The position numbers and the translations under genes are program-made. Positions 31,532-41,993 of a DNA stretch of 64,000 nt are shown piece after piece. How positions within the stretch are numbered: the first letter of the stretch is position 1; each line of letters opens with the position of its first letter. The stretch lies in assembly GCF_018476905.1 (NCBI RefSeq), contig NZ_JAHCVK010000007.1, forward strand, positions 57,709 to 121,708, written 5' to 3'. The notes below the pieces were generated by a model that had not been told where the DNA came from, did no database searches, and worked only from the letters and a program-made list of their open reading frames with translations. The DNA comes from Geomobilimonas luticola (GTDB lineage Bacteria > Desulfobacterota > Desulfuromonadia > Geobacterales > Geobacteraceae).

Positions 31532-32428
31532 CTAGGCGCATTTTCTTAGTATTTTGTATGTATTCTCACCCCCTTGTGATAAACGTGCTTTTTCCGTTTT
31601 CCTCAGCAGCCATAACACAACTGACATAAGAAGAAGAGCCGTTGCAAAGAAGACAATCCCTCCGCTTCTGTGCAGCCATCCATCGACAAGTATGCTTTTG
31701 TCCAGATATACTCCCATAACAGAGAGAACAGAAATACGCAGGCCATTTTTTATTATGCTGATAGGCACGACGGAGAGCACAAGAATGATACGCTGCCAGG
31801 ATTTGTCGAGAAAAAGATACGCTGCCAGAGCAGTGGTAACGAGAAGGGCGAGGGTGGAACGAATGCCGCTACACTGTTGTGCTACCTCGACACTCAATGT
31901 CGGCAAGTGGAAAACGAATCCATCCCGTATATGGGGAACGCCGATGAGTTTGAAGATACCCTCGACCGTCTCGCAGGAACCAGCTTGTAGCAGGTAAACG
32001 GCCTTGTCCATTGCCGGTGACGGCACCGGGATCATAAGGAGGAAAAATAGCAGAGGTGCTGCTGCGTGTCGAATAGAGTTGAAGCCGAAAAAGAGAGCAA
32101 ATCCCCCGATCCAGCATGTAATAGCCGATAGCGAAGCCAGTGAAAGTGCGTTGTTTGTGGTGAGATGGGGAGAATAATGAATACGGATAGCGTGAATAAG
32201 GATGCCTGCCATGATAATTATGGCACCTGCCACGAGCGAATAGTCCCGCGATAAAGGTTGAGTTTTTCTTTTTGCGTAGACCAGATAGGCGCTTATAAAC
32301 GGAATGCATGCAATGTGGGAATAGTACTCTGCCCTCAGGGGGGTGCCCAGAAGAGCTTTTAACGCGGCATAAAAAAGCAGAAAAACCGCAATGCTATAGA
32401 TTGTAAAAACTACATTTCGTGTATGCAT
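31532..32428 (-). CDS. Exosortase-family transpeptidase
   Basis: A 298-residue polytopic protein with about eight membrane helices. The exosortase catalytic triad is visible: Cys in VAQQCSGIRST, Arg in KNGLRISVLS, His in GWLHRSGG. Exosortases cut PEP-CTERM proteins near the membrane. No EPS or PEP-CTERM biosynthesis genes are nearby, so this seems to be a dedicated enzyme-substrate pair. The C-terminus is longer than the minimal core but ends soon after the last helix. Confidence 0.88.
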   Translation of the reverse strand: MHTRNVVFTIYSIAVFLLFYAALKALLGTPLRAEYYSHIACIPFISAYLVYAKRKTQPLSRDYSLVAGAIIIMAGILIHAIRIHYSPHLTTNNALSLASLSAITCWIGGFALFFGFNSIRHAAAPLLFFLLMIPVPSPAMDKAVYLLQAGSCETVEGIFKLIGVPHIRDGFVFHLPTLSVEVAQQCSGIRSTLALLVTTALAAYLFLDKSWQRIILVLSVVPISIIKNGLRISVLSVMGVYLDKSILVDGWLHRSGGIVFFATALLLMSVVLWLLRKTEKARLSQGGENTYKILRKCA

Positions 32429-32530
32429 GAGATTAACCCCTGCATGGCTGGGCCCAGATTAACGCTTTCTAAAACATTGTATCACCTGATTTCCGATGGT
32501 CAACCGATAGAGATGGCTACAAAACTAGAA

Positions 32531-32570
32531 AAAAAGAAGGGGTTACGGTTTTCCGTAACCCCTTCTTTTT
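32531..32570. terminator. Terminator downstream of tRNA-Leu and before the exosortase gene
   Basis: An 18-bp perfect stem AAAAAGAAGGGGTTACGG / CCGTAACCCCTTCTTTTT with a TTTT loop, T-rich on both strands. Confidence 0.85.
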
Positions 32571-32573
32571 TAT

Positions 32574-32660
32574 TGGTGCGGTAGAATGGACTCGAACCAT
32601 CACGGGGTAACCCCCGCCAGCCCCTCAAGCTGGTGCGTCTACCAATTCCGCCACTACCGC
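32574..32660 (-). tRNA. tRNA-Leu(GAG)
   Basis: On the minus strand GCGGTAG pairs with CTACCGC at the acceptor, followed by discriminator A and an encoded CCA. The anticodon arm is CCAGC-TTGAGGG-GCTGG with anticodon GAG. A long variable arm (GGGGGTTACCCC) and the TTCGAGT loop confirm a class II leucine tRNA. Length 87. Confidence 0.95.
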
Positions 32661-32738
32661 AAACAAATTTTTTTGATTCACAATACCGCCAAGAGTTGTT
32701 TTTAATACCATTAAGATGCGACTGCTGTCAAGTGTAAA

Positions 32739-33140
32739 TTACTTATTGGGTGCCTGCGGCGCCACAGTCCCTTGGGGATTCTGCGGTGTACCCTGGGGTG
32801 CAGGGGGGGCAGACGGTTGTTTTGTCTGCTGAGGAGTCTGTGCAGGTGCGGCAGGAGCCTGTGGAGCAGCTTTCTGGGCAGCTTTCGAGGACATGATGGA
32901 AGAACTGCCGGTATGACCGCCACGATATGCCAGTACAAGCGAGGTGAGCATAAAAATAATTGCAGCACCGGTTGTCATCTTGCTCATGAAAGTGCTGCCA
33001 CCACCGGCGCCGAAAACCGATTGGCTTCCGCTGGCACCGAACGATGCACCCATCTCAGCACCCTTGCCGGACTGGAGAAGGACGACGGCGATCAAGGCGA
33101 TGCAGACAGTGATGTGAATGATAACAAGAAAAATGGTCAT
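32739..33140 (-). CDS. secG: Preprotein translocase subunit SecG
   Basis: A 133-residue SecG: two membrane helices (FLVIIHITVCIALIAVVLLQ and the one around AAIIFMLTSLVLAY) joined by the conserved GKGAEMGASFGASGSQSVFG loop. The C-terminal 50 residues are Pro/Gln/Ala-rich, longer than in E. coli SecG. It follows tpiA by 71 bases on the same strand, as in many bacteria. Confidence 0.93.
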   Translation of the reverse strand: MTIFLVIIHITVCIALIAVVLLQSGKGAEMGASFGASGSQSVFGAGGGSTFMSKMTTGAAIIFMLTSLVLAYRGGHTGSSSIMSSKAAQKAAPQAPAAPAQTPQQTKQPSAPPAPQGTPQNPQGTVAPQAPNK

Positions 33141-33211
33141 ATGCTCTTTCCCTTACGATTGATGTGCGACTTTTCTTTCTATCATAGTACATCCTAAATT
33201 AAAAGCTAATT

Positions 33212-33967
33212 TTAGGCCTGATGGTTGACAATGGCGGCAAACGACTCGGCATTAAGGCTCGCACCGCCGACCAGGGCACCGTCGATATCGGGCTGGGCCA
33301 TGAGCCCCTTGATGTTGTCCGGCTTGACGCTGCCGCCATACAGGATCCTCATGGCGTCAGACACTGCAGTCCCATAAAGCCCTCCCACAACGCCTCGGAT
33401 GAACGAATGCGCATCCTGGGCCTGATCGTTTGTGGCGGTTTTGCCGGTACCTATTGCCCAGACCGGTTCGTAGGCAATGACGACCTTGGCGAGCTGTTCG
33501 CCACTCAATCCTTCAAGACCGCCGCATAGTTGTGTTTTCAGGACGTCGAGCGTCTGCTCCGCTTCACGTTCAGCCAAGGTTTCACCGATACAGAAGAGGA
33601 CAGTCAGTCCCGCGTTAAGGGACGCTTTTATTTTTTTATTGACGGTAGCATCGGTTTCACCGAAATACTGCCGTCGTTCGGAATGGCCGATAATGACATG
33701 GGTGCAACCGGCATCGACCAGCATCTTGGGAGAGACTTCGCCGGTAAAGGCGCCTTCCTCTTCCCAGTAGCAGTTCTGGGCGGCAAGGCTGACCGGGGAG
33801 CCTGCAATGGCTTGTTTGACGCTCGCGAGCACGGTGAAAACCGGCGCAACGACAATTTCCACACGGCTATTATTTACCACCAGCGGCTTGAGACCGTTGA
33901 CCAGTTCAAGGGCTTCCGGCGTGGTTTTATAGAGCTTCCAGTTACCCGCAATCACAGGTTTTCTCAT
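33212..33967 (-). CDS. tpiA: Triosephosphate isomerase
   Basis: A 251-residue glycolytic isomerase. Motifs are [10 protein letters not shown] (Lys), [14 protein letters not shown] (His electrophile), [13 protein letters not shown] (Glu base) and [11 protein letters not shown] (phosphate loop). ATG 33967 corresponds to the family start. It lies downstream of pgk in the gap-pgk-tpiA-secG series. Confidence 0.97.
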   Translation of the reverse strand: MRKPVIAGNWKLYKTTPEALELVNGLKPLVVNNSRVEIVVAPVFTVLASVKQAIAGSPVSLAAQNCYWEEEGAFTGEVSPKMLVDAGCTHVIIGHSERRQYFGETDATVNKKIKASLNAGLTVLFCIGETLAEREAEQTLDVLKTQLCGGLEGLSGEQLAKVVIAYEPVWAIGTGKTATNDQAQDAHSFIRGVVGGLYGTAVSDAMRILYGGSVKPDNIKGLMAQPDIDGALVGGASLNAESFAAIVNHQA

Positions 33968-34042
33968 GGTTCCTCCCGTTAGTGAGTCGTATGGCACGGA
34001 AAAAGAAGGAGCTGAGTCGCTCGCTTCCCGCAACAGTTCAAT

Positions 34043-35242
34043 CTATTTGTGGCCGTTTTCTTCCAGCACTTTGATCCCCGGAAGTTTTTTCCCTTCCAGC
34101 AATTCCAGGAAGGCGCCACCCCCTGTGGAAATGTAGCTGATCTTGGCATATTCGCCGGCGCGATGCACGGCCGAGTCCGTATCGCCGCCGCCGACGATTG
34201 TGAGGGCATAGGCATTTGCCACTGCGGAGACCATGGCAAACGTGCCGCGGGAGAATGCGTCCATTTCAAAGACCCCCATGGGGCCATTCCAGATGATGGT
34301 CTTGGCATTCTGCAGGGCTTCGGTGAAAAGAGTTACCGTGGCCGGGCCGATATCGAGCCCCATCCATCCCTCGGGAATTTCCTGGACCGGTGTGACCTTG
34401 GTCTCCGCTTCGGGCTTGAACTGGTCGGCAGCCACGCAGTCAACGGGAAGGTAGAATTTGGTCCCGGATTCACGGGCCTTGGCGAGGACACGGGTGGCCG
34501 TTTCGAGGAGTTCCTCTTCCACCAGTGACTTCCCTACGTTGTAGCCGAGGGCTTTGAGAAAGGTAAAAGCCATGCCGCCGCCAATGATGATTTTGTCGAC
34601 CTTCCCGAGCAGGTTTTCCAGCACTTCCAGCTTGCCGGACACCTTCGCCCCGCCGAGGATGGCGACGAGAGGGCGAATCGGGTTCTTCATCGCCTTGTCG
34701 AAGTAGTTCATCTCGTTCTTCATGAGAAAGCCGGCCGCTACTACCGGAAAGAAGCGGGTGATCGCTTCAACAGATGCATGGGCGCGGTGGGAGACGGCAA
34801 AAGCGTCGTTAACGTAAATTTCGCAGCCGTTGGCAAGGGCGCGGGCAAAATCCGCGTCATTTTTCTCTTCCCCTTCGTAGAAGCGCACGTTCTCCAGCAT
34901 GAGGACATCACCCGGTTGCATGGCATCGATCATCGTCTTGACCTCATCGCCGATGCAGTCGGAAGCGAGCTTCACCTCTTTGTCGAGAAGCCTGGATAGG
35001 CGCTTGGCCGTGGGGGCCATAGAATACTTGGCTTTGCGTTCCCCTTTGGGGCGGCCGAGGTGGGAAGCGAGAATGACCTTAGCGTTGGCGTCAAGTGCGT
35101 AATTGATAGAAGGGAGAACTGCCCGTATACGGGTGTCCTCCGTGATGTTCTGATGTTCGTCGAGGGGGACGTTGAAGTCCACTCGCATGAACACTTTTTT
35201 CCCCGCGAGATTTTCAATTTCATCGAGATAGCGTATTGACAT
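34043..35242 (-). CDS. pgk: Phosphoglycerate kinase
   Basis: A 399-residue kinase. Recognisable blocks are [13 protein letters not shown] at the N-terminus, [11 protein letters not shown], the hinge and nucleotide sites [20 protein letters not shown] and WNGPMGVFE, and the terminal [17 protein letters not shown]. It makes ATP from 1,3-bisphosphoglycerate. Preceded by gap, followed by tpiA. Confidence 0.97.
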   Translation of the reverse strand: MSIRYLDEIENLAGKKVFMRVDFNVPLDEHQNITEDTRIRAVLPSINYALDANAKVILASHLGRPKGERKAKYSMAPTAKRLSRLLDKEVKLASDCIGDEVKTMIDAMQPGDVLMLENVRFYEGEEKNDADFARALANGCEIYVNDAFAVSHRAHASVEAITRFFPVVAAGFLMKNEMNYFDKAMKNPIRPLVAILGGAKVSGKLEVLENLLGKVDKIIIGGGMAFTFLKALGYNVGKSLVEEELLETATRVLAKARESGTKFYLPVDCVAADQFKPEAETKVTPVQEIPEGWMGLDIGPATVTLFTEALQNAKTIIWNGPMGVFEMDAFSRGTFAMVSAVANAYALTIVGGGDTDSAVHRAGEYAKISYISTGGGAFLELLEGKKLPGIKVLEENGHK

Positions 35243-35293
35243 AAGTCCCTCCTGGAATGTGTGGGATAGAGTACATCGATGGTAGCGGACAAA

Positions 35294-35327
35294 AAGAAAG
35301 GGGGGAGCTGTTAGCTCCCCCCGTCTT
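35294..35327 (-). terminator. Intra-operon hairpin between gap and pgk
   Basis: A 10-bp stem GGGGGGAGCT / AGCTCCCCCC with a GTT loop, followed on the minus strand by TTTCTTTTT. It looks like a terminator inside the gap-pgk-tpiA-secG unit and may reduce transcription beyond gap. Confidence 0.7.
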
Positions 35328-35339
35328 TGCTCGGCAATG

Positions 35340-36353
<1,014 letters not shown>

Positions 36354-36519
36354 TTAGTATTTGCACTGAAACATAATGCCAACTAAAACAATCAGGTACG
36401 CATAACCAAGGCATAATAAACAAATTGGTCTTTCTAGGTCAAGATTTTTTAAGGCACGGTGAAAAATTGGTTAAATGCCCATATATTTTTCGTCATTATG
36501 GATAGTTGGGCAAATTTAG

Positions 36520-36533
36520 TTGCCATTTGGCAA
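36520..36533. promoter_or_regulatory. Palindrome upstream of the sensor kinase gene
   Basis: TTGCCA-TT-TGGCAA, a perfect 14-base inverted repeat in an AT-rich region 56 bases before the kinase ATG. Possible operator; no factor identified. The rest of the 250-base intergenic region shows nothing recognisable. Confidence 0.4.
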
Positions 36534-36588
36534 AAAATTTATGTTAAGATTCTCTTTCAGTCTAGATGCGGAGCCAGTCTTTTCATAC

Positions 36589-38661
36589 ATGAAGAATTCC
36601 CTCGAAAAACGTATCATCCTGTTTTCCTTCATCATTCTGTTCCTGACAATCCTTGCCGAGTCGGGCATGGGGATAGCCGGGGCGCGGCGTGATTACGTGA
36701 ATTCCCTCGTGCTCAGAAGTGCGACCATTGGCAATTCTCTCAAGGGCAATGTGGAAAAGGTTCTGGGGCTTGGTCTCGATATCAAGGACATGGTCGGCAT
36801 ATCCGAAAAGTGCCAGGAGTATGTGCAGGATAACACCGAGATAGCCTACTGCATCATTACCGATATGGATGCAACCCCTCTTTTCCTCAGTGACCCGGCG
36901 TTCAAGTCCCTCCGTCTCAACCTTATTCACAATTATTTTGTTTCCAAAGATGGCAGGCAAGTCAATGTCATCGGTCAGAACGCGTATTATTTCGATACGG
37001 TAACCCATATCAACACTCCCGATGGCAAGCCCGTGGCCCAGGTGCACGTGGGATTCAAGCAAAGCGTGGTATCGGACAGGGTCAGTGCCAGCATACTTCG
37101 CTCCCTCTTCATTTTTCTCATATTTTTTCTTCTCTCCTTTTCACTGGTTGTTCTTTTCGTCAAACGGAGCATTATGCAGCCGATTTCAACGCTCCTTTCC
37201 GGTGTGAAGAAGATCTCCGACGGTGACCTGAGCACCCGTGTTAACGAAATCCCCATCTATGAATTCAATGAATTGGCGAAAAATGTCAATTCCATGGCCG
37301 AGTCTCTCAAAAACCGTGAAGAAGAAATACAGAAAGGCTACCTGGAGCTTGAGAGCACCCACAATAAACTGCACACGTCCTATCTCAGGCTGGAAAGTCT
37401 CAGCCTTGAACTGGAGCGCTCGGAGGAACTCTACAAATCCCTGATGGAAGATTCGGGAGATGCAATCGTTGTCGTTGGCGGTGATGAATCGGTCAAGATA
37501 GTCAACAAAATGGCGGAGGAATTCTTCGGCTATTCGTCCCAGGAACTCGAGGGGCTCCCGTTGACCAAATTCTTCCTCCTCATCGGTATCGGCGACATTC
37601 CCCGGGTGCACAGGCTCTTCAAGGATTCTCTCAGTGGCAGGCCGATGGATGTGGAAGTGAATCTGGTCAGGAAAGAAGGGTACCAGGTCGTTGGCAGGAT
37701 CCACGTAAGCAGTGTCAAAAGCGGAGGGGAGCAACTTGTCCAGGCCACCTTCCGCGATGTGACCAGGGAACGGGAAACCATGCAGAATCTGGAAAAGAGC
37801 GCCGCAGACCTGGCCAAGCTCAACAAAATGAAAGACTCATTCCTTGGCCTTGCTTCCCACGAGCTGAAAACACCCCTTACGGTCATTATGGGCTATTCCG
37901 AACTGATAATGACCGACATGGTTGACAAGGCTGACAAGACCGTGATCGAAATGGTCGGCAATATTGCCAATGCCGCCACTCGTCTCGACAATATCATCAA
38001 GGACATGGTTGACGTATCTCTCATCGACGAACGGCGTCTCCAGTTGAAGCTTGAAGACGTCAATGTGAACCGTCTGGTGGAAGCGTCCCTCAATGAAATG
38101 CGTTTTTTCTTCTCCATGCGCAAGCAGGAGCTGGTAGTGAACTTTGACGAATCGATACCGACCATCAAAGGGGACGGGCTTCGCCTCATGCAGCTGCTCT
38201 CCAATGTTCTGGGGAATGCCATCAAGTTCACTCCCGATGGGGGTAAGGTGATCATTTCCACCAGCGCCAAGTTTCTGCTGAGGAGCAAGCAGTCGGCCTC
38301 CGCCGAGGGACAGGCTCCCGTGGTCAATATTGGCAAGGAGCGCCACCTCTATGTGGAAATCATCATCGAGGATACGGGCATCGGTATCGACCGGGATGAC
38401 CAGTTGCGTATTTTCGACAAGTTCTACGAAGTCGGGAACATCGAAGAGCACAGTACGGGCAAAGTTGCCTTCAAGTCCAAGGGTGCCGGACTCGGTCTTG
38501 CCATAGCCAAGGGAATCGTAGAGATGCACGGCGGCGAGATATGGGTCGAATCCTCTGGTTGCAACCCTACGTCCTTCCCCGGTTCTTCGTTCCACATACT
38601 TCTTCCCCTCAATCCGGTCGTTGGCGATGCCACTCTCGACTACCTGAATCTTCTCCGCTGA
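36589..38661 (+). CDS. Membrane sensor histidine kinase (HAMP-PAS-HisKA-HATPase)
   Basis: A 690-residue kinase if ATG 36589 is used; ATG 36541 is possible, and neither has a clear Shine-Dalgarno. First helix at about 8-28, periplasmic sensor about 30-165, second helix about 172-193 (SLFIFLIFFLLSFSLVVLFV), HAMP with PISTLLSGVKKISDGDLS, a coiled linker, PAS near 300-395, HisKA with ASHELKTPLTVIMGYSE, then HATPase with GNAIKFTPDGGKV, EDTGIGIDRDD and GAGLGLAIAKG. No response regulator gene is adjacent, so the partner is unknown. Confidence 0.92.
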   Translation: MKNSLEKRIILFSFIILFLTILAESGMGIAGARRDYVNSLVLRSATIGNSLKGNVEKVLGLGLDIKDMVGISEKCQEYVQDNTEIAYCIITDMDATPLFLSDPAFKSLRLNLIHNYFVSKDGRQVNVIGQNAYYFDTVTHINTPDGKPVAQVHVGFKQSVVSDRVSASILRSLFIFLIFFLLSFSLVVLFVKRSIMQPISTLLSGVKKISDGDLSTRVNEIPIYEFNELAKNVNSMAESLKNREEEIQKGYLELESTHNKLHTSYLRLESLSLELERSEELYKSLMEDSGDAIVVVGGDESVKIVNKMAEEFFGYSSQELEGLPLTKFFLLIGIGDIPRVHRLFKDSLSGRPMDVEVNLVRKEGYQVVGRIHVSSVKSGGEQLVQATFRDVTRERETMQNLEKSAADLAKLNKMKDSFLGLASHELKTPLTVIMGYSELIMTDMVDKADKTVIEMVGNIANAATRLDNIIKDMVDVSLIDERRLQLKLEDVNVNRLVEASLNEMRFFFSMRKQELVVNFDESIPTIKGDGLRLMQLLSNVLGNAIKFTPDGGKVIISTSAKFLLRSKQSASAEGQAPVVNIGKERHLYVEIIIEDTGIGIDRDDQLRIFDKFYEVGNIEEHSTGKVAFKSKGAGLGLAIAKGIVEMHGGEIWVESSGCNPTSFPGSSFHILLPLNPVVGDATLDYLNLLR

Positions 38662-38676
38662 TTCCCAAGATTAGCC

Positions 38677-38705
38677 TTGAATCTCCCCTCGCTTTCCTGT
38701 ATAAA
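38677..38705 (+). promoter_or_regulatory. Sigma-70-type promoter before the MBL hydrolase - purB unit
   Basis: TTGAAT (38677-38682), a 17-base spacer, and TATAAA (38700-38705). The transcript would have a leader of about 110 bases that contains a hairpin, GCTGCTAAC/GTTAGCGGC (38746-38771), of unknown function. Confidence 0.65.
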
Positions 38706-38820
38706 AATGGGCTGGCTCATTAAGTTCACATCGGTGGCCCCAGTGCTGCTAACTCAGCGTCGTTAGCGGCTAGAGCGGGATTTATGCAAGCGGTCTGGTC
38801 GTCAGTTCATCGGAGGGGTC

Positions 38821-39591
38821 GTGCAGGTTTGCCTGCTTGCCAGTGGCAGTAAGGGAAATGCCATTTTTATCGCTGCCGGCGCCAGCAAGCTGCTTGTTGA
38901 TTGCGGGCTCTCCGCCACCGAAACCTTGAATCGGCTTGCAGCAATAGGGGTCGAGGGTTGCGAACTCGATGCCGTTCTCGTCAGTCACGAGCACACGGAC
39001 CATGTCAGAGGCGCCGGCACTCTCGCACGCAAACTGAAAATCCCCCTGTTAGTCAGTTACCCAACCTGCCGGGAAATCCATACATCGTTACGTAAAACCG
39101 AAGTCATCGAATTCGAAGCGGGTTATCAATTTACCTTCAGGGATATCCTCATTGATCCGTTTCCCATTACCCATGACGCCTGCGACCCGGTCGGATTTCT
39201 CATCGAAGCTGCGGCTGGAAGGGTGGGGGTGGCAACCGATCTGGGCATTGCGACACGCCTCGTAAAAGACAAACTACAGGGGTGCCGGGCGCTGGTCGTC
39301 GAATCGAATCACGACGAAGAGATGCTCCTCAACGGTCCCTATCCGTGGCATCTCAAGCAGCGTATCAAGTCACGCCACGGGCACCTTTCCAACAACGATT
39401 CGTCCGAACTTCTCGCGGATCTGCTTCATTCCCGGCTGGAAGCGGTGTTTCTCGCCCATCTTTCCGAAGTCAATAACGATCCGTCCGTGGCGCTTGACGT
39501 TGCGACAAGGCTGATCGACTCGCAGAATCTCTGCGCACCCCGGATCGTCGTGGGGGAGCAGCACCGTCCCAGCGACATCTGGGCGGCATAG
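38821..39591 (+). CDS. MBL-fold metallo-hydrolase, WalJ/YycJ-like
   Basis: A 256-residue beta-lactamase-fold protein starting at a GTG preceded by GGAGGGG. The metal motif SHEHTDH is at about residue 55, with further ligand candidates at THDA, ATDLG, ESNHDEEML and AHLSEVNNDP, all typical of the YycJ/WalJ group of putative nucleases or phosphodiesterases. It is 31 bases upstream of purB and probably co-transcribed. Confidence 0.85.
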   Translation: MQVCLLASGSKGNAIFIAAGASKLLVDCGLSATETLNRLAAIGVEGCELDAVLVSHEHTDHVRGAGTLARKLKIPLLVSYPTCREIHTSLRKTEVIEFEAGYQFTFRDILIDPFPITHDACDPVGFLIEAAAGRVGVATDLGIATRLVKDKLQGCRALVVESNHDEEMLLNGPYPWHLKQRIKSRHGHLSNNDSSELLADLLHSRLEAVFLAHLSEVNNDPSVALDVATRLIDSQNLCAPRIVVGEQHRPSDIWAA

Positions 39592-39622
39592 TCATATTTT
39601 ACCCGCATAAAGGAGAGCACCC

Positions 39623-40918
39623 GTGATAGAACGTTACAGCCGTCCCGAAATGACCCGCATCTGGGAAGCCCAGAACCGCTACCAGAAATGGCTGGATGTC
39701 GAGATTTATGCCTGCGAGGCCCATGTCCAACTGGGGAACATTCCGGCAGACGCGGTAGAGAGGATCAAGGCCAAGGCGCGATTCGATGTGCCCCGTATCG
39801 ACGAGATCGAAAAAACGGTCAAGCACGATGTCATCGCCTTCCTTACCTCGGTTGCCGACTATATCGGCGACGATTCCCGCTTCGTCCACCTCGGCCTTAC
39901 CTCCTCGGACGTGCTCGATACCTCTTTTGCCATGCTTCTCCAGGAGGCGAGCGACCTTATCATCGACGACATACGCCGCCTCATGGAAACCATCAAGAAG
40001 CGCGCCTACGAGCACCGGAACACCCCGATGATCGGCCGTTCCCACGGCATCCATGCCGAACCGGTCACCTTCGGCATCAAGATGGCCCTCTGGTACGATG
40101 AAATGCGGCGCAACCTCCGGCGGATGGAGGCTGCGAGGGAGACAATCTCCTATGGCAAGATTTCCGGAGCGGTCGGTACCTTCGCCAATATCGACCCCCG
40201 TGTTGAGGAATATGTCTGTGCCCGGGCAGGACTCAAGCCGGCTCCCTGTTCGACCCAGGTGATTCAGCGTGACCGCCACGCCGAGTTCTTCTCCACCCTG
40301 GCGATCATCGCTTCCTCCATCGAGAAATTCGCCGTAGAGATCCGCCACCTGCAGCGAACCGAGGTTCTGGAGGCGGAGGAGTTTTTCAGCAAGGGGCAAA
40401 AGGGCTCATCCGCCATGCCCCACAAGCGTAACCCGGTCCTATCCGAAAATCTGACCGGTCTGGCCCGCCTCATCCGCGGCTATGCGGTATCCGCCTTCGA
40501 GAACGTTCCTCTCTGGCACGAGCGCGACATCTCCCATTCGTCGGTGGAACGGATTATCGGACCCGATGCAACCATCCTCATGGATTTCATGCTCAACCGC
40601 ACCATCGGCCTCATCGGCAACCTGGTGGTCTATCCTGACAACATGATGAAGAACCTCAATCTCATGGGGGGACTTTTCAATTCCCAGCGCGTCCTTCTCA
40701 AGCTGGCGACAGCCGGGGCCTCGCGTGAGCGGGCCTATGAACTGGTCCAGCGCAACGCCATGAAAGTCTGGGAACAGAAGAAGGACCTCCAGGAAGAGCT
40801 TCTCAACGATCCGGACGTACGGGGATTTCTCTCCGAGTCGGACATCCGCGACTCCTTCGATCTGAGTTACCATCTCAAGCATGTGGATACCATTTTCACG
40901 AGGGTGTTTGGTGAATAG
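39623..40918 (+). CDS. purB: Adenylosuccinate lyase
   Basis: Two steps of purine synthesis: SAICAR to AICAR and adenylosuccinate to AMP. 431 residues. Signature GSSAMPHKRNP, the catalytic-His region IGRSHGIHAEPVTFG, and HLGLTSSDVLDTSFA are all seen. It overlaps mscS by 8 bases. Confidence 0.97.
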   Translation: MIERYSRPEMTRIWEAQNRYQKWLDVEIYACEAHVQLGNIPADAVERIKAKARFDVPRIDEIEKTVKHDVIAFLTSVADYIGDDSRFVHLGLTSSDVLDTSFAMLLQEASDLIIDDIRRLMETIKKRAYEHRNTPMIGRSHGIHAEPVTFGIKMALWYDEMRRNLRRMEAARETISYGKISGAVGTFANIDPRVEEYVCARAGLKPAPCSTQVIQRDRHAEFFSTLAIIASSIEKFAVEIRHLQRTEVLEAEEFFSKGQKGSSAMPHKRNPVLSENLTGLARLIRGYAVSAFENVPLWHERDISHSSVERIIGPDATILMDFMLNRTIGLIGNLVVYPDNMMKNLNLMGGLFNSQRVLLKLATAGASRERAYELVQRNAMKVWEQKKDLQEELLNDPDVRGFLSESDIRDSFDLSYHLKHVDTIFTRVFGE

Positions 40919-41993
40919 AATTCTCGATTTCTATCGACTGCAGGAGACCGACGGCCTGTACCTGTACTGGCTCAAGGAACTCCTCGTGGCCGTCGTCATC
41001 TTCACGCTGTTCTACGGCCTGTCCTGCCTGGTCCGTTTTATTCTGGCATCGGTGCTGCCACGGCTGACGGCTGCGACCAATACCGATCTGGACGACCGGA
41101 TTCTGGAACGGGTCAGTCCGCCACTGACACTCTTCGTGGTCTGTACCGGCGCCTATTATGCCGTACGCTATTTGCAACTCCCGGCAAAGGTGCAGATGAT
41201 TGCCTCCGGTGCCATATTCGTCGTCAATGTAATCATTTTCACCAATATTGCCTATCGTGTTATCGACGAAATAATGAACTGGTATGCCACCACCCTCGCC
41301 GAAAAGGGGAGAGAGGGGCTGGATCGGCAGCTTATCCCCCTTGCTGAAAAAATACTGGTCATATTTCTCGTCGGCACGGCCCTCATCATAACCCTCAAGC
41401 ACTTCAATTACGACGTCCTCTCCCTGGTGACCGCACTCGGCATCGGTTCGCTGGCCATCGGGATGGCGGCCAAGGACACGCTTGCCCACGTGATTTCCGG
41501 GTTTACCCTGATGATCGACCGCCCGTTCCGGATAGGGGACCGTATCCAGCTCTCCGGTGGCCAGATGGGCGATGTTGCGGATATCGGCCTGCGGAGCACC
41601 AAGATCCGGACCCTCGACAATACGCTGCTCATCATCCCCAACTCGGACCTCTGCAACACTATTCTACTCAACCAGGCATTTCCCGACATCCGCGCCAAGG
41701 GGCGAGTGTCGCTCGGCGTCTCCTACGGCAGTGATGTGGAGCTGGTAAAGCAGCTTCTGGTTGAAATAGCCCTTGAGATTCAGGACGTCCTCCGTGACCC
41801 GGCCCCGGAGGCATTTTTCGTTTCCTTCGGAGACAGTGCCCTCAACATGGCGCTCTTTTTCTGGGTCGACGATTACGGTAAGCTCTTTGCCACTTCCGAC
41901 AAAATCAACTCGCTCATACTGCAACGTTTCCGCGACAGGGGGATCGTCATACCGTTTCCGACGCGGACGGTCCATATGGAAAAGGGAGAATAA
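40911..41993 (+). CDS. MscS-family mechanosensitive channel
   Basis: A 360-residue membrane protein with helices at about 22-45, 65-85, 95-115 and 145-165, and the pore-helix region LSLVTALGIGSLAIGMAAKDTLAHVISG followed by the MscS beta domain (RPFRIGDRIQL, DIGLRSTKIRTLDNTLLIIPNS). GTG 40911 is chosen at the purB overlap. It stands between purB and purL, a position likely due to operon packing rather than function. Confidence 0.9.
   Translation: MNRILDFYRLQETDGLYLYWLKELLVAVVIFTLFYGLSCLVRFILASVLPRLTAATNTDLDDRILERVSPPLTLFVVCTGAYYAVRYLQLPAKVQMIASGAIFVVNVIIFTNIAYRVIDEIMNWYATTLAEKGREGLDRQLIPLAEKILVIFLVGTALIITLKHFNYDVLSLVTALGIGSLAIGMAAKDTLAHVISGFTLMIDRPFRIGDRIQLSGGQMGDVADIGLRSTKIRTLDNTLLIIPNSDLCNTILLNQAFPDIRAKGRVSLGVSYGSDVELVKQLLVEIALEIQDVLRDPAPEAFFVSFGDSALNMALFFWVDDYGKLFATSDKINSLILQRFRDRGIVIPFPTRTVHMEKGE

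Noticed and set aside
36500..36530. Sigma-54 promoter before the sensor kinase at 36589
   Set aside because: GG and GC elements are present (TTGGGCA and TTGC) but their spacing is 13-14 bases rather than 12.
38706..38820. Riboswitch in the leader of the MBL hydrolase - purB unit
   Set aside because: There is one hairpin, but I see no match to purine, c-di-GMP or other known aptamer cores.
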